Shown one piece after another: positions 1 to 5,417 of a DNA stretch of 6,998 bases. Each line of letters begins with the position of its first letter. Position 1 is the first letter of the stretch. The notes under the pieces are model-generated. The model was not told the origin of the DNA. It was given only the letters and a program-made list of their open reading frames with translations, and ran no database searches. A program made the translations under genes and the position numbers. Origin of the DNA: CAZGQY01 sp964528035 (GTDB taxonomy: Bacteria > Pseudomonadota > Gammaproteobacteria > Methylococcales > UBA1147); contig CAZGQY010000204.1 in the NCBI GenBank assembly GCA_964528035.1, positions 1 to 6,998 of the forward strand. The letters are read 5' to 3'.

Positions 1-7
1 ATAGGCA

Positions 8-32
8 TGACAAGTGACAATTGTCAATCATT
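8..32. repeat. Inverted repeat after the WGR gene
   Basis: TGACAATTGTCA (15-26) is a perfect 12-bp palindrome, and TGACAA also occurs at 8-13, so the two copies can each pair with TTGTCA (21-26). A T run follows on the plus strand. It may be an operator or a weak terminator; the window edge prevents a decision. Confidence 0.35.
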
Positions 33-34
33 TT

Positions 35-265
35 TTATACAGATCGGTAACCCCGTCGTTCTTTGGTTTTTTTGATTTTAATCGCGGCTTCTTGCGCCTC
101 GGATTCCCGATCAAACCATGATTCAAGCTTTGTGCCTCCCTGGTGTCCGATCCTTCCCCATATGCGGATTAACGCCCATGATCCGAATATCGTTTGAGTG
201 ACCTGCAAGGCGTAAAAGCGATAGCTGTTTTTGGAAGGGTCTTCGCGTTCAAGGTAAGTTATCAT
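35..265 (-). CDS. WGR domain-containing small protein
   Basis: A 76-residue protein that is essentially one WGR domain. The signature Trp-Gly-Arg is at residues 36-38 (context RIWGRIG), preceded by the aromatic strand SYRFYALQV and followed by a Lys/Arg-rich tail (KIKKTKERRGYRS). WGR domains are known from PARPs and several bacterial proteins, and in PARPs they contact nucleic acid and support allostery. A stand-alone copy is therefore probably nucleic-acid binding, but its role is unknown. I chose the ATG at 265 because GGAG lies 9 bases upstream and the recombinase stop codon is one base away (TAA-G-ATG), which suggests translational coupling. A longer in-frame reading to 334 would run out of frame through the recombinase 3' end and has no support. 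Co-transcription with the recombinase suggests an accessory DNA-binding partner, which is inference. Confidence 0.8.
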   Translation of the reverse strand: MITYLEREDPSKNSYRFYALQVTQTIFGSWALIRIWGRIGHQGGTKLESWFDRESEAQEAAIKIKKTKERRGYRSV

Positions 266-266
266 C

Positions 267-845
267 TTAAATATCTCCACAAAGAGCGGCGCTTCGACCG
301 CCGGGCATATGCCGATAGAGTGTTGAAGGGGCAACCTTCAACTGTTTGGCGATCTCTTCCACGGTCATCTTCTGATCGGCAAGCATCGCTTTTGCGGCCT
401 GAATGTCTGCATCTTTCAGGGAAGGGGGTCGACCTCCTGTTTTCCCCCGCGTCCTGGCGGCGTCCAAACCCGCACGGGTACGTTCCTTGATGATCGAGCG
501 TTCAAATTCAGCCAAACCACCGAAGATATGAAACACCAACTTGCCTCCGGGTGTGGTGGTATCAATGGCTTCGGTCAGTGACCGGAAACCGATGCCTTTC
601 TCATCCAGCATTTCCACGGTTTCAATAAGCTGTTTTAACGAACGGGCCAGCCGATCCAGCTTCCATACCACGAGCGTATCGCCTTTTCGGGTGTACTCCA
701 ATGCGGCGAGTAATTCCGGTCGCCCTCGTTGTGCGCCAGACGCTTTTTCAACAAAGATACGGTCAACGTCCGCCTTTTTTAAGGCATCGATTTGTAAATC
801 GTGGTTTTGATCCTGGGTAGAAACGCGGGCATAACCAACAAGCAT
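267..845 (-). CDS. Serine recombinase, resolvase/invertase family
   Basis: A 192-residue site-specific serine recombinase of the Tn3 resolvase/DNA invertase type, full length for the family (about 180-200). The N-terminal catalytic domain shows GYARVST with Arg7 and nucleophile Ser9. KLDRLARS gives Asp64, Arg65 and Arg68, and the long E-helix follows (AEFERSIIKERTRAGLDAAR, about 112-131). The linker GKTGGRPP leads to a C-terminal helix-turn-helix, about residues 158-180 (TVEEIAKQLKVAPSTLYRH). Ser9 would attack DNA at a crossover site and the enzyme would resolve, invert or excise. The ATG at 845 has AGGAGA with a 7-base spacer. The Shine-Dalgarno sequence and promoter both lie in a 38-bp inverted repeat (853-890) that resembles the two cassette-flanking sites, consistent with autoregulation as in tnpR genes. 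No Tn3-type tnpA is visible. Whether it acts as a resolvase, invertase or integrase cannot be read from the protein. Confidence 0.94.
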   Translation of the reverse strand: MLVGYARVSTQDQNHDLQIDALKKADVDRIFVEKASGAQRGRPELLAALEYTRKGDTLVVWKLDRLARSLKQLIETVEMLDEKGIGFRSLTEAIDTTTPGGKLVFHIFGGLAEFERSIIKERTRAGLDAARTRGKTGGRPPSLKDADIQAAKAMLADQKMTVEEIAKQLKVAPSTLYRHMPGGRSAALCGDI

Positions 846-852
846 GGCTCAA

Positions 853-890
853 TCTCCTAAAACTCATGTTTATCATGCAGTATTCGGAGA
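853..890. repeat. Candidate recombinase-binding inverted repeat (38 bp) over the recombinase promoter
   Basis: Left arm TCTCCTAAAAC (853-863) and right arm GTATTCGGAGA (880-890) are separated by a 16-base spacer. The left arm matches the site at 3752-3779 in its first 10 bases; the right arm matches 9 of 11. The element is exactly 10 bp longer than the 28-bp sites, about one helical turn, as expected if an accessory dimer-binding site has wider-spaced arms (in Tn3-type res, site II is longer than site I). Part of the left arm also serves as the Shine-Dalgarno sequence of the recombinase gene, so some of the match could be coincidental. Confidence 0.5.
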
Positions 891-900
891 TTAATTACAA
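872..900 (-). promoter_or_regulatory. Putative recombinase promoter
   Basis: On the minus strand TTGTAA (895-900) serves as -35 and CATGAT (872-877) as -10, with a 17-base spacer. Each box matches the sigma70 consensus at 4 of 6 positions. The -10 and most of the spacer are inside the 38-bp inverted repeat, so a protein bound there would block transcription. Confidence 0.4.
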
Positions 901-918
901 GAGACAGTTTTGGGATAT

Positions 919-944
919 AAAAAGGCCGCTTTTGCGGCCTTTTT
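919..944. terminator. Bidirectional rho-independent terminator-like hairpin
   Basis: A perfect 11-bp stem, AAAAAGGCCGC (919-929) with GCGGCCTTTTT (934-944), closes a TTTT loop. The GC core flanked by A and T tracts can terminate in both directions. It lies between the recombinase promoter and the 961-988 site, so it would insulate the recombinase from transcription leaving the cassette on the minus strand. Confidence 0.75.
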
Positions 945-960
945 GGTGGTTTGGGTTACG

Positions 961-988
961 TCTCCGAAAAACGAAGGTTTTTAGGAGA
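961..988 (+). repeat. 28-bp imperfect palindrome, cassette-flanking site A
   Basis: Arm TCTCCGAAAAA, six-base spacer CGAAGG, arm TTTTTAGGAGA. The arms are inverted repeats that differ at one position (G on the left, A on the right, a non-pair), which gives the site a direction. The reverse complement of 3752-3779 has both arms identical and spacer CGACCG. The length of 28 bp is that of resolvase site I and also of the Xer 11-6-11 core. As RNA it could fold into a 12-bp stem with one mismatch, so a transcriptional role is not excluded. Confidence 0.75.
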
Positions 989-1010
989 GTGATGTTTGCC
1001 TTTCGTTAAA

Positions 1011-1040
1011 TCCCCTGTAACCCAGGAAGGCTACAGGGGA
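1011..1040 (-). terminator. Terminator-like hairpin after the secreted-protein gene
   Basis: A perfect 9-bp stem (TCCCCTGTA at 1011-1019 with TACAGGGGA at 1032-1040) closes a 12-base loop, 19 bases after the stop codon of the minus-strand gene. On that strand the stem is followed only by TTTAACG, so the U tract is short and the terminator may be weak. Confidence 0.5.
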
Positions 1041-1059
1041 AAAGCAACAATAATCTTTA

Positions 1060-3129
1060 TTATTGTTTGAAGCGGCCTTTGGCGTTGAATGGTATCAAGG
1101 TGTTACCAATATCATTCCCGATCTGGAGTGAAAATGATACCGGGTTAGTGAGATCGAACCCATCAATGTCTTCAAGCTCTACCTCGAATTCTCCGTCATC
1201 GCGAATCTCTACCTTTATCTCAATACCGTTAAAAACGTCCTTATATTCGAAGCCTTCATCGTCATCATCACGGGTGAAGGACCCGGCAGGGATCATGTGG
1301 CTAAATTCGTTAACGGTAATGGTGATTGCTTCATTGAGAACATCAATACCATCACTGTCATCACCGACTTCAAAATATCCTTCTATCTCAATTTCTTCAT
1401 CTTTCGTTTTAGCTTCTTTTATAACTATTTCTGCCGAAACTATGGCGCGGAGAGCAATTAATTGTTCTAACAGAGAAAGGTCTTCATCTGAGATTATCCC
1501 ATCACCGTTGATATCTCCTGGATCGGTCGGGTCATTTGTGAAAGTATTCAAAATCGTCTTTAATGACTCAGTATCTTCCTCATTAATCACCCCATCCTTA
1601 TTTACATCACCGGGAGTACCTGGTATCAACTCTATATCAAAGGATATAGAACTTTTCTCTCCGCTAGACAAAAAAGTGTTTATTCCTTCTGCTTGAAAAC
1701 TTGATGCGATAGCGCCAGCCACTTGCTTACCGACACCTACTAAATCGATCGCATAGGAACCTGCTATCGGGTTGGGTATAAAAAATTGTTCAAGGTTGCC
1801 GTTCCCGCTAAAAAATGCTCCTGGAATCTCATTAATTTCTCCAAGAGCTTCGGTAAATCCTAGCCTTCTTCCAAGAGGATCGGTAATGATAAAATCTACA
1901 GGATCAAAAAACCCTTGAAACCATTGTTGAATTTTATCAATGGTGAGAGTTCCTTTCATGGCATAAATAAGCAGCTGAGGTGATAATAAGGGGGCTTCAC
2001 GAATCACTGGTGGAAAAACGCTCAAATCAGGATAGCTAAACGATTCAAAAGAATTTCGAATGAAACCTTGTCCTCCATTTCTACCTGCCTGTTCTGCCGC
2101 CCATTCTATAAGCCCTACACAAGTAAACGAATTATCTCCTCCCTTTTGTGCTGAGGGCGACAATGTTTTTTCGATGGCCTCAAGACTACCCACCGCTATC
2201 GACTGAAATTTTGCTCCTATAGAAATTTGAGAATTAATTGCCCCCCTCATTTCCTTTGCTAAATCCATATTGATCGGAATTTCCTCAAAATCGATAACAG
2301 GTGATGAATTAAGAACACGTGAGTCATGCTTAAACGTTTCTTTGGTATGCTGTGCTTGGACACCGTTATTTGCAGAAACAAAAGCACTTTCTTCTCCATC
2401 CATACTGAGGTAAATTCCGGGAGAATACCCTGGATGAGATTCGTAAACCAAATTGTCTATATGAAATGCAACATGATCAAATCCAGGGATTTCATCGTCC
2501 TTACTTCCCCAAGTTCCATCTTTATTATCACCTGATTTTTCCCTGAATAAAATGGATGCCTGAACAGGTGTAAATGAAACATTATCTATAGCATAACCAG
2601 CTGGCTCATCCTCAAAAATGGAAATTTTCCATTTTGCAATGTTTCCTCCTTCTATTAGAATAGTTTCTATGCCGAACTGAGAATTCGCTCGCTGTCCAAG
2701 TTTATTGCCTTCTGGATCAAACCATTCTAATCGTGTTGATCTCAACTCATCGAAAAAACCAGCATCAAGTTTGAAAGATTCTACAATTCTTGGGGTTTCT
2801 CCATCTTCAGGTTCAACAAATGTACCTCCTATAGATCCCCTAAATATTGGAGATCCTGACAATACGGGACTACTTGGATTCGCTCCATCCATTGTAATAA
2901 AGGGGGCAGCCCCACCAAAGAGAATTCCTCTGTTTCCGTACTGATTTGATATGGATGTTCCAATGGGAAACTCACTAAACGTGATTATATCTTCTGGAGC
3001 TGCCTGTAGCTCAAATGTTAATGGACTAAATTCGGTGAGTGGGACAAGGTTAGGGGAAGTACTTTGGGCCAATAATGAGTCTGGGTGAACATAAAAAACT
3101 AATAATAAAATAATAATATGTGATCGCAT
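1060..3129 (-). CDS. Secreted multidomain protein with dockerin module and candidate permuted NlpC/P60-like domain
   Basis: About 689 residues from ATG 3129; an ATG at 3156 adds nine residues but has no ribosome site, while 3129 has GAG at 9 bases. Positions below count from the longer form. A signal peptide (RSHIIILLLVFYV, cleavage near LLA-Q at 30/31) predicts export. Residues 55-197 look like a beta-sandwich. DHVAFHIDNLVYESHPG (227-243) followed over 100 residues later by FTCVGLIEWAAEQAG (344-358) resembles a circularly permuted NlpC/P60 (YiiX-like) hydrolase, with His228, Glu239 and Cys346 as candidate catalytic residues. Residues 420-510 form another predicted beta domain (ITDPLGRRLGF). 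Two calcium loops (DVNKDGVINEED and DINGDGIISDED, 517-560) make a type I dockerin. A final acidic beta-rich domain ends at FNAKGRFKQ. No LPXTG or PEP-CTERM anchor is visible. It follows the lipoprotein gene by 45 bases, probably in one operon. The hydrolase call is inference; the dockerin is firm. Confidence 0.85.
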   Translation of the reverse strand: MRSHIIILLLVFYVHPDSLLAQSTSPNLVPLTEFSPLTFELQAAPEDIITFSEFPIGTSISNQYGNRGILFGGAAPFITMDGANPSSPVLSGSPIFRGSIGGTFVEPEDGETPRIVESFKLDAGFFDELRSTRLEWFDPEGNKLGQRANSQFGIETILIEGGNIAKWKISIFEDEPAGYAIDNVSFTPVQASILFREKSGDNKDGTWGSKDDEIPGFDHVAFHIDNLVYESHPGYSPGIYLSMDGEESAFVSANNGVQAQHTKETFKHDSRVLNSSPVIDFEEIPINMDLAKEMRGAINSQISIGAKFQSIAVGSLEAIEKTLSPSAQKGGDNSFTCVGLIEWAAEQAGRNGGQGFIRNSFESFSYPDLSVFPPVIREAPLLSPQLLIYAMKGTLTIDKIQQWFQGFFDPVDFIITDPLGRRLGFTEALGEINEIPGAFFSGNGNLEQFFIPNPIAGSYAIDLVGVGKQVAGAIASSFQAEGINTFLSSGEKSSISFDIELIPGTPGDVNKDGVINEEDTESLKTILNTFTNDPTDPGDINGDGIISDEDLSLLEQLIALRAIVSAEIVIKEAKTKDEEIEIEGYFEVGDDSDGIDVLNEAITITVNEFSHMIPAGSFTRDDDDEGFEYKDVFNGIEIKVEIRDDGEFEVELEDIDGFDLTNPVSFSLQIGNDIGNTLIPFNAKGRFKQ

Positions 3130-3174
3130 AGCTAGATTCTCTTTGTAAAAAAACATAGGAATATTTACGTATCT

Positions 3175-3579
3175 TTATTTATTGTAGTAACAGTAGTTGT
3201 ATGGTATACATTTGGATATTAATGCTCCTGAAGAATCAAAGGAGGCCACACATGTGAATGAGGGTAAAATATCCGATGATTGGATTCTGACCTTCCACCA
3301 TTGTTGTCCATCTTGGATTTCTAATTTTCCACGAATCTTCCACGATATGGGGTGATTTATTATCATTTCTGCTCGTTGTAGTCTCATTGTTATAGGCTCC
3401 AAACGGACAGCAAAACGAACAGCGTCTTCTTCTGATTCAATTGGTAAGCTCGGTGATGGAAATTTCTCCAACTCCTTTACACTTCTTACTTTAATCATGA
3501 ATTCATTTTCGGAACTGCAACCTGAGCACAAAAAACTTAGCGTTGAAACTGTTACAAGAACAAATAAAAACGTTTTCAC
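3175..3579 (-). CDS. Predicted small lipoprotein of unknown function
   Basis: A 134-residue protein with a GTG start preceded by GAGAG and a six-A spacer. The N-terminus MKTFLFVLVTVSTLSFLCSGC is a signal peptide with an imperfect lipobox; Cys21 would be lipidated, with Gly -1, Ser -2 and an unusual Cys at -3. The mature part (about 114 residues) has a stretch ESEEDAVRFAVR, then WKIRGKLEIQDGQQWWKVRIQ and a Cys-containing end (SFTCVASFDSSGALISKC). This alternation of a short helix and strands recalls small PepSY- or NTF2-like periplasmic folds, but I do not recognise a family. It is the first gene of the cassette, followed by the secreted dockerin protein, so a membrane-tethered partner, chaperone or inhibitor of that protein is plausible. 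That is inference from context only. Confidence 0.75.
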   Translation of the reverse strand: MKTFLFVLVTVSTLSFLCSGCSSENEFMIKVRSVKELEKFPSPSLPIESEEDAVRFAVRLEPITMRLQRAEMIINHPISWKIRGKLEIQDGQQWWKVRIQSSDILPSFTCVASFDSSGALISKCIPYNYCYYNK

Positions 3580-3751
3580 TTTTTTCTCTCAATGATGACA
3601 ATAATAAACCGCAGTGGTAGCTCTAACGGAGCGCTACGATGACGGCATAGCACAAATGGAAAATTTTCTTCCGCCCCCAGTGTTTTATTTTATTGCTCTA
3701 TAGTTTGTGAATAGACTATTGAGGACAATATATACATACCAGCTTTCAAAG
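3580..3751. other. Cassette leader region without a gene
   Basis: These 172 AT-rich bases upstream of the lipoprotein gene should contain its minus-strand promoter. I see no convincing -35/-10 pair. A weak interrupted inverted repeat (TAGCTCT ... AGCGCTA, around 3616-3635) is present. No reading frame of note. Confidence 0.4.
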
Positions 3752-3779
3752 TCTCCTAAAAACGGTCGTTTTTCGGAGA
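3752..3779 (-). repeat. 28-bp imperfect palindrome, cassette-flanking site B
   Basis: Forward reading: arm TCTCCTAAAAA, spacer CGGTCG, arm TTTTTCGGAGA. Its reverse complement equals site A (961-988) at 26 of 28 positions; the two differences lie in the six-base centre, and both 11-base arms are identical. The two sites are therefore inverted relative to each other around the two-gene cassette. If a serine recombinase cuts a central two-base overlap, the overlap is AA in site A and AC in site B (same orientation), which would not pair perfectly. Confidence 0.75.
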
Positions 3780-3794
3780 CACAACATGTTGTGT
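3779..3794. repeat. Perfect 16-bp palindrome beside site B
   Basis: ACACAACATGTTGTGT is a perfect palindrome that begins in the last base of site B. It may be an operator, part of an extended recombination site, or the old junction where the cassette entered. It lies 20 bases outside the left end of the IS. Confidence 0.45.
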
Positions 3795-3814
3795 TTGCGA
3801 TTAATTAGCTGTGT

Positions 3815-3841
3815 CAAAAGGGTTCAATACTGGTGAAAAAC
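3815..3841 (+). repeat. IS left terminal inverted repeat
   Basis: Begins CAAAAGGG and ends CTGGTGAAAAAC; both blocks are identical to the reverse complement of 5382-5408. The four mismatches are in the middle (TTCAATA against AACGATG). Confidence 0.8.
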
Positions 3842-3885
3842 ACAGCATTTTTGGAAGAGTTTTGTAATCGGGCCGTGTATTTTGC

Positions 3886-3901
3886 TCCCGTTTTGGCGGG
3901 A
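3886..3901. repeat. Short hairpin in the IS non-coding end
   Basis: TCCCG and CGGGA pair around TTTTGG, within the 116 bases between the transposase stop and the left IS repeat. On the minus strand it is followed by A-rich rather than U-rich sequence, so it is a poor terminator for the transposase; it may instead limit readthrough into the IS. Confidence 0.3.
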
Positions 3902-3957
3902 TGCTTGGGAAATTTCTTCAATTTTTCTGTGCGGAGAGATTAATCTGCTGTTTTTTG

Positions 3958-5298
3958 CTATGTTGGGACAAGCTTAACGAGACGTTTGAGGTTTTGAGCG
4001 GTTGCTGCAAGCAGAAATTCTTCATTGGCACCTGCCAAACCACGCAGCTTAAGCCTTCTCAGGTTCAAATGTCGTTTTAAATGTGCAAAGAGCATTTCTA
4101 CTTTTTTCCGGTTACACATGGATATTTCATAGGCCCGCGTTGATGACAGGCGGCGGACCGTCTCGCGGGCTTCCTCATCCCACATACGGGTGACAATTCT
4201 TCTGGTCCCGGTCCGGCATTGATTAGCAATTGGGCAATCCTTGCAATCCTGGGGCCGGGAAGCATAGGCATCAAGACGTGTCTTTTTACGAGAAGCCCGA
4301 TGATCCAAAAACTTGCCTTCCGGGCAGATAAACGCGTTACGTACCGGATCATAGGTGAAAGCATCGCGGGTGATTTTTCCTTTGGTCTGGTGTTTACGGT
4401 CAAGAACAGGGATATGAGGTTCGATCTGCTGTTTAATGAGCCAACTCAGGAATGGCCCGGTTCCGTATCCTGTATCAGCCGCAAGGCTTACAGGCTTTAG
4501 ATTAAACGTGTCAGCACTGCGCTTTATCATATGGCGGGCCGCAATGATTTCTCCGCTTGTTCGGGCGGGTGTTGCATCAACATCAACGATAATCGCATGG
4601 TCGGTATCGATGAGATAGTTCGTAAAGTAACCAAATCGACCGGCACCGGATTTCATGGACCATGCGGATTGTGGGTCAGTTTCGGAAAGATGTTTCAGCG
4701 GCATAGGTTTGGGAGCATCCTGAGGAAGCCCAGCTTGTTCATTCAGAGCTTCAAGATATTCTTTAACAGGCCGTGAGACAGCCTCATTATCAGCCCAGGC
4801 AACTGGCAACACATCACCGGGAAGACGGCGTTCATAGCTGGCATCTGCTTCAATCAAGCTTCCGTCAATAGCCATTCCGCTACCGCCGACAAGACCGTTT
4901 TCCATGCATTGGCGAACAATCTGTTCGAACAACTCTCTAAAGATGCCGCTCTCACGGAAACGGCCATGGCGGTTCTTCGAAAAAGTAGAGCGATCCGGAA
5001 CCTCGCTATTCAGACCCAGACGGCAGAACCACCGATACGCAAGATTGAAATGAATTTCTTCGACCAGACGCCGTTCGGAACGGATTCCGTACAGATAGCC
5101 GACAAGGAGCATTCGCAGCATTAGTTCCGGATCAATGGATGGTCTGCCAGTATGACTGTAATGCGCGGACAGCTTGCTTCGAATAAGAGAAAAATCGAGA
5201 AAACGATCTATCTGCCTGAGCAAATGATCTTGTGGAATATGATGGTCAAAACTGAATTCATAAAACAATGCTTCTTCGTTGTCTAAATGACCCATCAT
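3958..5298 (-). CDS. IS1182-type DDE transposase
   Basis: A 446-residue transposase, uninterrupted and of normal length. The N-terminal region (about 15-110) has the DUF772-type pattern GRPSIDPELMLRMLLVGYLYG and RLGL-VPDRSTFSKNR. The RNase H-like catalytic core has Asp145 in GMAIDGSLIEADAS, Asp275 in SLAADTGYGTG and Glu401 in CNRKKVEMLFAHLKRHLNLR, the usual DDE order. A Cys cluster (CPEG at 325; CKDCPIANQC, 352-361) between the second Asp and the Glu is typical of this group and may bind metal. The enzyme would cut and paste the element by acting on its terminal repeats. ATG 5298 is followed directly by a second ATG; AAGGAG lies 9 bases upstream of the first. All key residues are present, so it may be active. 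Confidence 0.93.
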   Translation of the reverse strand: MMGHLDNEEALFYEFSFDHHIPQDHLLRQIDRFLDFSLIRSKLSAHYSHTGRPSIDPELMLRMLLVGYLYGIRSERRLVEEIHFNLAYRWFCRLGLNSEVPDRSTFSKNRHGRFRESGIFRELFEQIVRQCMENGLVGGSGMAIDGSLIEADASYERRLPGDVLPVAWADNEAVSRPVKEYLEALNEQAGLPQDAPKPMPLKHLSETDPQSAWSMKSGAGRFGYFTNYLIDTDHAIIVDVDATPARTSGEIIAARHMIKRSADTFNLKPVSLAADTGYGTGPFLSWLIKQQIEPHIPVLDRKHQTKGKITRDAFTYDPVRNAFICPEGKFLDHRASRKKTRLDAYASRPQDCKDCPIANQCRTGTRRIVTRMWDEEARETVRRLSSTRAYEISMCNRKKVEMLFAHLKRHLNLRRLKLRGLAGANEEFLLAATAQNLKRLVKLVPT

Positions 5299-5307
5299 TC
5301 TCTTTTT

Positions 5308-5336
5308 CTCCTTTAAATATAACTGCTTACATTATA
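5308..5336 (-). promoter_or_regulatory. Transposase ribosome-binding site and -10 element
   Basis: On the minus strand AAGGAG (5308-5313) precedes the start codon, and a perfect TATAAT (5331-5336) lies 32 bases before it. The -35 is unclear: TTGGAA is only 12 bases and TTGATA 21 bases upstream of the -10. Confidence 0.45.
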
Positions 5337-5381
5337 AATGGAAAAGAGTTCCAAGCCTATCAAACAATGGGGTTTTCAAGA

Positions 5382-5408
5382 GTTTTTCACCAGCATCGTT
5401 CCCTTTTG
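5382..5408 (-). repeat. IS right terminal inverted repeat
   Basis: Forward sequence begins GTTTTTCACCAG and ends CCCTTTTG, the reverse complement of the blocks in the left repeat at 3815-3841. It lies upstream of the transposase promoter. Confidence 0.8.
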
Positions 5409-5417
5409 CAACGGTTG

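Larger units (their letters stand above)
960..3780. mobile_element. Putative two-gene cassette bounded by inverted 28-bp sites
   Basis: This 2.8-kb segment is delimited by the near-identical inverted sites at 961-988 and 3752-3779. The outer base on each side also matches, giving GTCTCCG reading inward from either end. It carries only two minus-strand genes, a lipoprotein and a large secreted protein, and one terminator-like hairpin; no transposase is inside. It appears richer in A+T than the recombinase upstream and the IS downstream, which fits separate acquisition. No target-site duplication is visible (left flank ends GGTTAC, right flank begins ACAACA). It could be invertible DNA, an inserted gene module or a non-autonomous terminal-repeat element. 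Confidence 0.5.
3815..5408 (-). mobile_element. IS1182-type insertion sequence (IS5-superfamily-like DDE element)
   Basis: An element of 1594 bp bounded by 27-bp inverted repeats (23 of 27 matching) and carrying one intact transposase gene. The family call rests on the single-ORF DDE transposase with an N-terminal DUF772-type region. No direct target duplication is visible (left flank ends AGCTGTGT, right flank begins CAACGGTT). The right end stops nine bases short of the radC-like stop codon and lies against overlapping inverted repeats (GCAAC-G-GTTGC at 5408-5418; TTGCTATAGCAA at 5415-5426), perhaps a split terminator used as target. Confidence 0.85.

Noticed and set aside
266..334. N-terminal extension of the WGR protein to an ATG at 334
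   Set aside because: It runs out of frame through the recombinase coding end; the ATG at 265 has a good ribosome site and the WGR domain is complete from there.
267..988. A complete Tn3-family transposon
   Set aside because: Although the recombinase is resolvase-like, there is no tnpA and no 38-bp GGGG-type terminal repeats in the window.
1067..1696. Plus-strand 209-codon open frame
   Set aside because: It is antisense to the secreted protein, Ser/Thr-rich with no domain, and the minus-strand frame has a dockerin and clear domains.
3580..3751. tRNA or other RNA gene in the cassette leader
   Set aside because: I saw no cloverleaf or conserved tRNA boxes; only a weak interrupted inverted repeat.
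961..3779. Integron attC sites or CRISPR repeats as an explanation for the repeated palindromes
   Set aside because: There is no GTTRRRY/RYYYAAC core and no integrase; only two well-matched copies exist, 2.8 kb apart, with no spacer array.
889..3807. Shared GATTAATTA at 889-897 and 3799-3807, near both site regions
   Set aside because: A 9-base AT-rich match is likely by chance in 7 kb, and it lies at different distances from the sites.
4098..5124. Several open frames inside the IS on both strands
   Set aside because: All overlap the intact DDE transposase, show no motif and have no ribosome sites; they are shadows.
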